Made by a program: the position numbers and the translations under genes. Below, in pieces: positions 35,401-47,400 of a stretch of DNA of 64,000 nt. The stretch comes from Strongylocentrotus droebachiensis. Its lineage: Eukaryota; Echinodermata; Echinoidea; Camarodonta; Strongylocentrotidae. The notes below the pieces were generated by a model. It was given only the letters and a program-made list of their open reading frames with translations. It searched no databases and was not told the DNA's origin. Numbering within the stretch: the first letter of the stretch is position 1; every line of letters starts with the position of its first letter. The stretch lies in the NCBI GenBank assembly GCA_035222895.1, contig JAVYIG010000312.1, forward strand, positions 601,899 to 665,898, read 5' to 3'.

Positions 35401-38400
35401 ATACAACCATCGCGTTAATCAGATTATCTCCAAAACAACCTGGCACGGGGGGGATTTGGTGCTTGGCACAATGGGGATTAGCCCTGTGGCATGATAAGAT
35501 TTCAAACAAAGCCTACCGTAAGCCTAGCGCAAGTTTAAATTTTAGTTGAATACAAGCTCAAGAATTTTAACATCACTGAATCTGAGCCTAAGGGGAGCCC
35601 AAGGGGAAAGTTTAGCAAGAATCAATGTAAAGAAATTTGGTAAATAATTGGTAGATAGCAAATTCAACTTACATTTCAACAAATTTTTTGAAATACATGT
35701 AAATTAGAATTATAGAATTAAATCTGCAAGAATTCATACGGCTTTTTCTTAATAAAAAAAACAAAACCTTTGAGTTAAGTTACTTATCTTCTTTTTAACT
35801 ATTATAAAAGTGTATTTGGCAAATTTGCATATTAAAACAAAACAATTAGCCACACGCAGTGTTAAAGTTGATACTCTAAGACAATCCCAAATACTGAGAT
35901 AATTACATAAATAGAAAGCTTTTAACCCCCATAATAACACCAAATGGTGTCCACCCGACAAAACAAGTTTAGAATAATGAATTTATTCGAGTAAACTCTA
36001 CCAAAATATCTAAGTCTGAAACCCGGAAGTGCACATAGAGTCGGGCCTCTATCCGTGATGTCACGAACGGGAGTCATGGGCTCAGTGAGAGTGAATGGCA
36101 GTGATATCCCTACGTAAATGCTATCCTGTCAGAGCTTAGATTTGTTGTTGTTAAGGAGTTGATGGATTTTCTGTTTTCATTTGACTGAAGAATAACGAAG
36201 CAACATTTTCCAGTCGCTGATTTCTTTTTATATCCTCATATTCACCTATTTGGTAGAGATTTAAGACGAGTTCACTGCTTAGGAATTAAAGTTAAATCGT
36301 GCACTTATGAATAGGCGGATGCATTATATTGTCATCAGATGTACTTGAGCAGTTTTGTAAAACGAATAGGTCTAGAACTATGATAGTACTTATCATAGAT
36401 GTGTGTGACTGCCTCAAAAAAGGATACAGTACCAGTTAAACATTTTATGTTGTAAAATATCAAACTTGAACGAGATCATGCAAGCGCGCTTCCTCTATAA
36501 TATTTTGGCGAGTGATGCGGCTCTTGCATGAACGTTCGTGGAGCGAGCAGAATCGGGAGGTAAGACCAAGCCGCTGCTCTAGGCGCTGCTTGCTTGTGAT
36601 GGAACGTACGTGCGCTAGTTATATGTTTATCGGCAATTGCAAGAGAATGAAAGCGACGTTGTCAGCTAAGAAAAACAACTAACAAAGACTTGCTCCTGAC
36701 TACCGGTGTCAGAATTGGTAGATGAAGGATGTTCAGGGCCAAGGAAGGCGAAAGACATGGGGAAAAGGAAGAAGAAACCATCGGGAGATCGCTGTAGTGT
36801 ATGGTAATGGACTGTGCATGGGTAGACAGCTACTGTTCACTCCGTGCCTGGGCCGATTTCAACACCAAAACAAAAATTACATGCTGAAAATATCGACTAA
36901 TAGCACATCGTTGGCATGTATATGTCATAATTTTTAAAAGGGGAATTGATATTAATACTATGAAGTACTAGGGGAAGGTAAAGAATTGTACATAGAATTA
37001 TGATTTATTAGACTTTTCAGCCTTTGAAACAAAAATATGCAGAAAATCGTATCACTCTGCACATGTTTGCTATGGAACATCCGGGTACGTGAATATACTC
37101 TCTCCCGGACGTGAGGTCATAAATAGTAGACCAGCATCGTGACTGATTTTCTATGCAAAGAGAGGCGGATATTTTAGACATTTCAATTGAGGATTTCGAG
37201 TAGACAGAATTTTTTTGTGATATACTAAGTAATTGAAAAACTTAAAAATAACATATACTTGCCGTAGGTAACAAATTAAGGGACATTTATTTGCTTAGAG
37301 TATCAACTTTAAGCATTAATCGAACCAATGACTCATATGTAAATATTCAAGTCTGATAGAGTCAATAAAATCTTACAATCTTACTTCATATACTGTCATT
37401 TGATAATGTACACTTATGGGCACCTGCATGTTATGGTTGTGATAATACACTCACGTTGAGGGCACTCGAGAATGGGTACCCTTCCTTTGTTTCACCTGCT
37501 TCTGGTTCAGCTGAAGGAAAAATGATGGGGAACCCTGAATCAGCCTTGGATTTGTCCTTGCCACCAAAGGAGAACTGAGGTATGTGTTTACCAAAGGTGA
37601 ACCTGTCAGTGAATGGGTACCCTTTCTTGGTTTCACCCGCATCTGGTGCATCTGGTTGACCGAAGGCGAACCCTGCATTAGACTTGGATTTGTCCTTGCT
37701 ACCAAAGGGGAGAAAATTCTTAAATCTGAAGTCCGTTGGGCAATGTCAAAGATGAAGAAGAACAAAGCAGCTGGACCAGATGGTGTGGTCACTGAAATGT
37801 TTGAAGCATTAGAGGAATATGGTGTTGATAGATTAACAGAAATTATCAACAAAATATATGATGACGGAACATTTCCAGATGAATTGGGCAGATCCATTTT
37901 CATTACTCTCCCAAAGAAACCGGGAGCCGTGGATTGTGAGCAATATAGGACAATCAGCCTTATTTGCCATATCACTAAGATTATTTTGAGGATTCTGCTT
38001 TTGAGAGCAAGAAGAAGCATAACTCCCATGATCGGAAGGGAACAATTTGGTTTTGTAAAGGATGCGGGCACAAGAAATGCAATATTTGTGGTTAGAAATA
38101 TAACGGAGAGAGCAGTCGAAATGCAAAAGGATGTGTACATGTGTTTTATTGATTATTCAAAGGCTTTTGATAAAGTAAGACATTCAGAACTTTTTGAAGA
38201 GCTGAGAAAGCTTGATATATATAGGAAAGATCTAAGACTGCTACAAAGTCTATATTGGAATCAGTTTGCATGCATCAGGGTAGAAGGAGAGTGTAGTGAA
38301 TATATCAACATCAGACGGGGAGTCAGACAGGGTTGTGTTATGTCGCCAGACCTGTTCAATATGTATAGTGAAATCATTCTAAGAGAATTGGAAGATGAAA

Positions 38401-41400
38401 ATGGGATACAAGTGGGTGGTCATTCAATCACAAATATTAGATATGCTGATGACACTGTTTTATTTTCTGAATCAGAGAAAGATCTCCAAAGACTCCTGAA
38501 TGTAGTTGTAAAAGAAAGTGAGAGAATGGGACTAGGGATCAACTATACCAAGACAAAGTGCCTGGTGGTATCCAAGAAGAGCAGTCCAAAATGTAACTTG
38601 AAACTGAAAGAACAGACTATTAAACAAGTCTCCTCATTTAACTACCTCGGCAGCATGATTACCGAAGATGCCAGATGCGAGACAGAGATCAAGAGAAGGA
38701 TAGCTCTCGCTAAATCTGCATTTTCAAAGTTAGGCAAAATTCTGACAAATCGAACAATGTGTATGAGGACCAGAATAAGGGTATTGAATTGTTACATCTA
38801 CCCAGTACTTATGTATGGTAGTGAAACATGGACTTTAGCCTCTGATACTAAAAAGCGTTTGGAAAGTTGCGAAATGTGGTTTCTAAGAAGAATGATGAAA
38901 ATCCCCTGGACTGACAAAGTTAGTAATGAGGAAGTTCTTACACGAGCTGGAGTGCAAAGGAAAATGATACGTGAGATGTTGATTAGGCAGTTGAAGTTCA
39001 TGGGTCACATTACACGTAAAGAAGGCTTAGAGAACCTTGCTTTGACAGGGAAAATTGTGGGAAGAAGGAGTAGGGGAAGAAGGAGGATACTTTGGATGGA
39101 CAGTCTGCAGAAATTGTTGGAAGAGAGAGGAGTGAAAGAACTGGGAGTGGTACTAATACAGAAGGCTAGGAGCCGAGGGTTGTGGAACAGCATGATCGCC
39201 AAAGTCAAACGATATGGCACTTAGAGAGAGAGAGACCAAAGGAGAACTTAGGCATGTGTTTGCCAAAGGTGAACTTGTCTGTGACCAGGGTACCACCTGG
39301 AGTGGTTGCACCGGTAGAAGTTGATGGTGCTGCCTCGTTGCTATCTGCTGCACAAAATGTGAAGCCGGTTGAAGGTGTCTTTGTGGCACCGTCGTTCTCC
39401 GTAGGCTTCTGGGTGTCGTCCTTCTTTTCTCTAAAGACGGATCCGGTTGAAGGTGTCGACTTAGATGAGAGGCTGAACCCTGATGGAACCTTGAATGCTA
39501 CATTTGACGGTGCAGTACCATCGGTAGTTGGAGGTGTCGACTGAGATGAGAGGCTGAATCCTGCAGGAACCTTGAATGCTACATTTGACGGTGCAGCACC
39601 AAAGGTATTTAGAGTGCTTTGGTCAAATATCAACCCCCAAATATCTTACAAGCTTGTTTCTACACGTACATACCTTTGATACTGTGACCATCTCTTTTGT
39701 CTTTCTCCTTCTTATTCTAAATCATCTCCTTTCTTCCTTGACCACTATTAGTTCCTTGGTCTCACGGAAAGCTTCCTTAAAGCCCCACTGCATTACTTAT
39801 AGCTATTTGCGCCCTCTATATAGCAAATAATGCCTGTTGGTCCCCCATGATCCCCTTTAAAAAAATGTTAATTGAGAGCTGATTTGATGAGATACCCACC
39901 TGTCAGTGACCTTGCAGGGAGATTTAATTCTCCCTGGCCAAACTAGTGCAGACGGGCTTTAAAACGCCTCGATCAAATTTCAACCAAACACTACTGTACA
40001 GTCTACATCTCATTCATACAGCATGTACATACCCTACTGACGACCTCCTCTTCTTCTTCCTCCTCCTCCTTTTCTTCCAGGACCCCTAGCAGTTCCTGAG
40101 CCTCAAGGAAACATTCCTTGAAGCGCTTGGCATCCTCGACGTGCTTGAACTTGACGGCCAGCTGCTCGGTCTTGGCCTCTTCCTCGGAGAAGTCCACAGC
40201 GAACCAGATCCACGCAGTCTCCGAAGCCATCATCGGCTTCAGGATCATGTCTGCTGTGATCCAGTGGTTGGCACAAAGCTGCAAGGTCAAAGATCAAAGG
40301 TCACATTGTTAATCTATAGACAGGAAGGCACTTTAGGAAGGTAACAGGTCAATTTAAAGAGAAGCTATCATCGGCTTCAGGACCATGTCTGCTGTGATCC
40401 AGTGGTTGGAACAAATCTGCAAGGTCAAAGATCAAAGGTTACATTGTTCATCAAATGAAATTTACTGACGGTTTAAAATGTAACTGCATTTCCACACGTG
40501 AAAGGTAAACTTGTTTATCTAAAGAGAGGAAGGCACTTTAGGAAGGTAACAGGTCAATTTAAAGAGAAGCTTTCATTGGCTTTAGGACCATGTCTGCTGT
40601 GATCCAGTGGTTGGCACAAAAGCTGCAAGGTCAAAGATCAAAGGTCAACTTTTTAATCTATAGACAGGAAGGCACTTTAGGAAAGAAACAAGTCAAATTA
40701 CAGAGAAGCTATCATCAGATTACGGTACAAGTCAGATGTGAGCCAGTGGTTTGTGCACAGCTGTAAGGTCAAAGATCAAAGGTCACATTGTTCATTAAAA
40801 GAAATTTACTGACGGTTTAAAATGTAAATGCATTTCCACGCATGAAAGGTCAACTTGTTTATCTATAGAGAGGAGGCACTTTAGGAAGGTAACGGGTCAA
40901 TTTAAAACGAAGCTATCATCAGATTCAGGTACATATCTGATGTGATTCAGTGGTTTGTTCATAGCCTCAAAGAACAGAGATCAAAGGTCACAATGTTTAT
41001 CAAATGAACTTTACTGAGGGTTTAAAATGTAACTGGATGTTTACATGTGAAAGGTTATATTCTCTATCTCGAGGGAAGTTGACACTGTAGAAGTCAAATT
41101 TTTAGTGATGCTAGATCCAGGTACACGTCGGATGTGATACACTGGTTAGCTAGCATACAGCAGAAAGGTCAGAGGTCAGAGGTTATCAATTCAATGGGGT
41201 TGTATATACAGAGTAGGTCAAACCATTCGTTGAACTAGACCAACACAGAGGTAAGTTAAACTTTTAGTAATGCTATCATCAGATTCAGGTACACGTCGGA
41301 CATGATCCACTGGTCAACATACAGCTTAAAGGTTTAAGATCAGAGGTCAAACCATTCGTAGACCTAGTGGGGACCAACACAGAGGTCTGATATCAATGGT

Positions 41401-44400
41401 CCAATACATTGTGAAAGACATTATTTATTCTCACTGTAATGACTTTGTCAAATATCAAAGGTCCTAATGGCTATGCATTTCATAAAAGATACAATGACTG
41501 CTATCAGTGAAGTGTCGTGCCCGAGTGAAAATACACAATTCATCTTAAGAGAGATAAATGCCGATAGAAGTCTACCGCATCTACTATGAACAAACCTTCA
41601 AGATCTGATCCCTCCTCATGAGAATGCGAGCATTGCCAGTCTTGGGGTTCCTCAAGACCTTGATGTCCCCGACGCCGCGCTCCTTCCATGCCTTGTTGTC
41701 GCGATCATAGCGATAGAGCTTGGCCCGGTGGCGGAACATCTCCTCTTCATCCTCCTCCCCGGTGCTGATACTGCCTATGTCCGGGAGCGATACGATGGGC
41801 TTGTAGTGGGGGTCGTACTCCTCCCCGCCACCGTACGAGTCGTCGTTTTCATCGTTGCCATGGGAAACACCACCACCTCCGAAGACAGGGGCCCCGGTGT
41901 GGGCAAAGGCGAATGGTTTGTCAGATGCTGGGTACAGACGGGGTAGGAGAAAAGAAGTATAAAGAATTCTATTGGTAAAGATAATGTACAGACCCTGGGG
42001 AGTGTTTCACAAAGATCCTAAGTTGAACTTAGAAATTATGGAAAGCCGTTAGCATCTTTAAAAATATTTTGTAAAAGTTATTTTAGAATGCATAAAATGT
42101 CGATTCAAATCATTCATATTTTCTATTATCAAGGAGATTTCATGTTCTTGATGTGGAATTTATGAATGGTCTAAAATACTTGAATGTTTGCTTTTGAAAT
42201 ATATTTTTATTTTAAGGCTACAAATGGCTTTCCATAATATTTAAGTCCACCTTAGAGTTAAGTTTGACTTAGGATCTTTGTGAAATACCCCCCTAGGGAC
42301 AGGGGTGCATGTAACATTTAGCATGGAGGGGCAAGAGTGTCCACAAAGAAGAATTGTTTGTACGATGCTGGATATGAAATAGAGAGCTAACAAGAATTCC
42401 ATGAGTAAAAACCCCAGTTTTTAATATAATATTTAATATGGGGAGGGTGGGATTATTATCCGATAGTGTTTTGAAGAGTTATGGACGACAGGATAATTAA
42501 GGAAATCAATTACCAATGAAAAGGCATAGTAAAAGCTAATGATGTAATCTCCTGATGAAGTATTGTGAATTGACTATTCTTGATATAAGCTTTTTTGTTC
42601 CATAACCAATTTAATAACAAACTGGTATGTCCTATAGATGCTTTTCAGTCACTACTAACAAGTTAATTATCCTATATTTTAATGCTCACTCATTTTTGTT
42701 CAAGAGGGGCGGGGGAGAGGGAGAGGCTTTAAAACAGAATTTGTTCCTACCTTTTTTGCCGAAAGGCTGTTCGAATCCGTCTGTTTGATGGGCTGCTAAA
42801 GTCGCAAATGACATTCCTCCTTCTACGTCACCACCTCCAAACATGCTTCCACCTTTACAATGGAAGGTAAAACATCATTAACAATCAATCCACTTATAGT
42901 GTTTAAAATTAAAAAATAAAAAATAAAACGGTGCTTATATTAAAAGCACTTACCACCAAAGTCTTTAAGGCTAGCACTATAATAAAAAAAATACAATGAT
43001 AAACAATAACATATTTAAAAAAAAAAAAATGCAAATACACCTACAAATTACAATACATATGAAATATACATCAATGTGAACAGTGTAAATTAATCATCAA
43101 AAGCAATTTTGAATAAATGTGTCTTAAGAAAAGTTTTGAATTGGTTAACAGTCTGACAGTTTTTGACATTTAAAGGTAGTTTGTTCCAAAGTACAGCAGA
43201 TGCTTTGCAAAAAGAGTGATGACCATAAGAAAGAGTGTTGACACCAAAGTAGACACAAGGTTTAATTGTGAGGAACACCGTAGATTGCGTGAGGGCTTGT
43301 ATTCCTGGATTAGTTCTTGCAGATAAATTGGTGCCAATTCATGAATGCATTTATATATTCATATATTCACTGCAGTACGACATTACCTGGTGAACTTATA
43401 GGCAAGCTTCCTCCAGTTGCTCCAAATGTGGATGAAGTTGGTTCTACAAAATGAAGAACACAAACAACTTTCAATTTTAATTCTAATTGATTCATGCCTT
43501 GCATGTATCTCCATGTTTGTTGCTCCATTTGCATGAAACAAGATGACTTGGGTACAGTATAACAATTTTAGATTGCAAAATGTTTGGTGAAGTTTTTGCC
43601 AAGATGATAATGGCAATATTCTGAACAGAGCAGTGTCTTTCTCAACATATTCCATACACCGTTGCAGGATCTTCTCCTGTTTAAAGATTAAGTTGAGTTC
43701 TGGTCATGCAATCGCATTGTGAAAGAAACGGTGTGGAATCGATCAGAAAAGGTTGATCATCTAGCATATAAGTATTGGTGTGTACTGCAAGGTTCTAGAG
43801 TCATCAAAATGATAAGAAATTTGGCCCAGTCTTGGTAAAGTTACAAGCACTGGACAGAAATATGTATATGGGACTACACAAACATGTGGCATAAAAATCT
43901 GTCCCGATTTTTATGCTGTTACCCGCCATATTTAGGATATTAAGGCACTTGAAGAGCCATGCTTTTCAGGGAAAATTTGTTATCTAACATTCTTCCACAC
44001 TTGCATAATAACAATGATAACACTCACAAATTATTATTCACCTCTTCCCACAACTCAACTTTCTCTTTAAAGATGTTCATGCGTGGGTATATAGTCGTTC
44101 GTGATGTAGGCAACTTGGCGATCACTACATAACACTAAGCCAAAGGGGATTACGCTCCAGTGCGTACGTCCGTGTGCTGCCCTCTTTATACCCACGCTTG
44201 AGCAACTTTAAGAAACTCCTACACCCTCACCTTTCGGTCTGACCGCCGGTGCTGATGCCCTTCCCTCTCCACCTTTCTGGAAAAGCGAATCTAAATCGAG
44301 GTCTTCGATACATCCAATACATCCCTTGCAGGGAGGGGCATTCTCGTAAAGATAGAAACCACCAGGGAGTCTGAGTTTCTCAGCTCTAGCACGCTGCCCA

Positions 44401-47400
44401 GGAGTTGGCTGGGTCATGGAGACGAAGATTACATCATCGTCTAGAGGGAAGAGCAGTATGATTACAAAGCATGAGGAATATTAGTACTTACAGCACAATC
44501 GATCAGTTGTTTCAAATATTTTAGATTTTTCTGACATTCACATGAAATGAAGAACTTTTTCTGAGTACTACAAGATAACTGCTCCTAATACAATGGAAGT
44601 ATTAAAAAGAGTATCTAATAAATATGAACACAAAATAAAGATGTGTCAGAGATTCAATTCCATCCTGTGGTAAAGGAGGAGCTTCTTAGAAACTTCAACC
44701 TTCGTCAATGACCATAAGGTTGTTTTGGTCTTGTGGACACTCACCAGACTGTGGATCAAAGTGACACTAATTTGGGAAGACATTAGTCTGTTTGCCACTC
44801 TCAACCCAGGTGAGGTAAATAAGCACTTTGTGAAAAAGAAACATCCTTGAATGCTTTGATTGGATACGCTTCTCTTTCTTCTCCACACCAGCCCACTGTC
44901 TAAGGTCTTTAATTCTCACCAGGGGATTCAGCATGCGATGTACGCTGATGACACTCAGATTTATCTTTTAAGCACAACGGGAAGGATGATGCGAATCAGA
45001 AACTTAGCAGTTGCCTTGAAGACATTAGGATCTTGCAGTGTCTTTTAACAATAGACTTTGCCTTAACGCAAGAAAATCTTGCACCAAAATTGTATGACTT
45101 TTTTCTCTTGAGTCTTGCGCATCTTTCGTAACAAATTTCTTGAAAATCAGACCTACCGTTACAAAGGTGTGTGACCTTTTGTCTTTGCATGTCAGCCCGA
45201 AAATGGAAGAAGATCTTATCTCCTGTTTAAGAAACTCTTATACCCTCACCTTTCGGTCTGACTGCCGGTGCTGATGCCCTTCCATCTCCACCTTTCTGGA
45301 AAAGCGAATCTAAATCGAGGTCCTCGATACATCCAACACATCCCTTGCAGGGAGGGGCATTCTTGTAAAGATAGAAACCACCAGGGAGCTTGAGTTTCTC
45401 AGCTCTAGCACGCTGCCCAGGAGTTGGCTGGGTCATGGAGACGAAGATTACATCATCGTCTAGAGGGAAGAGCAGTATGATTACAAATCATGAGGAATAT
45501 TAGTACTTACAGCACAATCGATCAGTTGTTTCAAATATTTTAGATTTTTCTGACATTCACATGAAATAAAGAACTTTTTCTGAGTACTACAAGATAACTG
45601 CTCCTAATACAATGGAAGTATTAAAAAGAGTATCTAATTAAATATGAACACAAAATAAAGATGTGTCAGAGATTCAATTCCATCCTGTGGTAAAGGAGGA
45701 GCTTCTTAGAAACTTCAACCTTTGTCAATGACCATAAGGTTGTTTTGGTCTTGTGGACACTCACCAGACTGTGGATCAAAGTGACACTAATTTGGGAAGA
45801 CATTAGTCTGTTTGCCACTCTCAACCCAGGTGAGGTAAATAAGCACTTTGTGAAAAAGAAACATCCTTGAATGCTTTGATTGGATACGCTTCTCTTTCTT
45901 CTCCACACCAGCCCACTGTCTAAGGTCTTTAATTCTCACCAGGGGATTCAGCATGCGATGTACGCTGATGACACTCAGATTTATCTTTTAAGCACAACGG
46001 GAAGGATGATGCGAATCAGAAACTTAGCAGTTGCCTTGAAGACATTAGGATCTTGCAGTGTCTTTTAACAATAGACTTTGCCTTAACGCAAGAAAATCTT
46101 GCACCAAAATTGTATGACTTTTTTCTCTTGAGTCTTGCGCATCTTTCGTAACAAATTTCTTGAAAATCAGACCTACCGTTACAAAGGTGTGTGACCTTTT
46201 GTCTTTGCATGTCAGCCCGAAAATGGAAGAAGATCTTATCTCCTGTTTAAGAAACTCTTATACCCTCACCTTTCGGTCTGACTGCCGGTGCTGATGCCCT
46301 TCCATCTCCACCTTTCTGGAAAAGCGAATCTAAATCGAGGTCCTCGATACATCCAACACATCCCTTGCAGGGAGGGGCATTCTCGTAAAGATAGAAACCA
46401 CCAGGGAGCTTGAGTTTCTCAGCTCTAGCACGCTGCCCAGGAGTTGGCTGGGTCATGGAGACGAAGATTACATCATCGTCTAGAGGGAAGAGCAGTATGA
46501 TTACAAAGCATGAGGAATATTAGTACTTACAGCACAATCGATCAGTTGTTTCAAATATTTCAGATTTTTCTGACATTCACATGAAATAAAGAACTTTTTC
46601 TGAGTACTACAAGATAACTGCTCCTAATACAATGGAAGTATTAAAAAGAGTATCTAATAAATATGAACACAAAATAAAGATGTGTCAGAGATTCAATTCC
46701 ATCCTGTGGTAAAGGAGGAGCTTCTTAGAAACTTCAACCTTCGTCAATGACCATAAGGTTGTATTGGTCTTGTGGACACTCACCAGACTGTGGATCAAAG
46801 TGACACTAATTTGGGAAGACATTAGTCTGTTTGCCACTCTCAACCCAGGTGAGGTAAATAAGTACTTTGTGAAAAAGAAACATCCTTGAATGCTTTGATT
46901 GGATACGCTTCTCTTTCTTCTCCACACCAGCCCACTGTCTAAGGTCTTTAATTCTCACCAGGGGATTCAGCATGCGATGTACGCTGATGACACTCAGATT
47001 TATCTTTTAAGCACAACGGGAAGGATGATGCGAATCAGAAACTTAGCAGTTGCCTTGAAGACATTAGGTTCTTGCAGTGTCTTTTAACAATAGACTTTGC
47101 CTTAATGAAAGAAAATCTGAGATGATCCACTTTACTTCCAAATTCAGAAACACTGATTCCTTCCCTGACTTGTTTACCGGAGATAGTTCACTGAAGGGTA
47201 TTGAATGCGTACGAGACCTTGGTGTTTTAATCGACAGAAATCTTACATTTCAGCAGCATATTAAAATGCCTGTAAATCTGCATCTTTTGGAATCTTTAAG
47301 ATTGGGAAAATTAGGAAACTACTTGACTGACCCACAACTGCAAAATTAACCCATGCCTTTGTATCCTCCCACCTATTTTCTGACCTTCCTTATTCATACC

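Larger units (their letters stand above)
44211..47095. repeat. tandem triplication, unit about 1,020 bp
   Basis: Three nearly identical units start at about 44211, 45230 and 46250. Each has the IR exon (- strand) plus intron with a LINE fragment (+ strand). Unit 3 runs into a longer LINE 3' part; units 1 and 2 end after ttgccttaacgcaagaaaat with about 145 bp of other sequence before the next unit. Confidence 0.95.

Noticed and set aside
37584..37708. Native N-terminus of the LINE protein
   Set aside because: These first codons of the long + strand frame are antisense to the RanBP2 FG exon; LINE sequence starts only at about 37709.
42945..42985. Tiny exon (cttaaagactttggtg) between FG exons
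   Set aside because: It has acceptor-like and donor-like ends, but no choice fits the phase of both neighbours, which join perfectly without it.
44231..44440. RanBP2-type zinc finger in the CKGCIGC cluster
   Set aside because: The spacing C-x2-C-x2-C lacks the second cysteine pair and Trp of the RanBP2 zinc finger; the flanks match IR modules instead.
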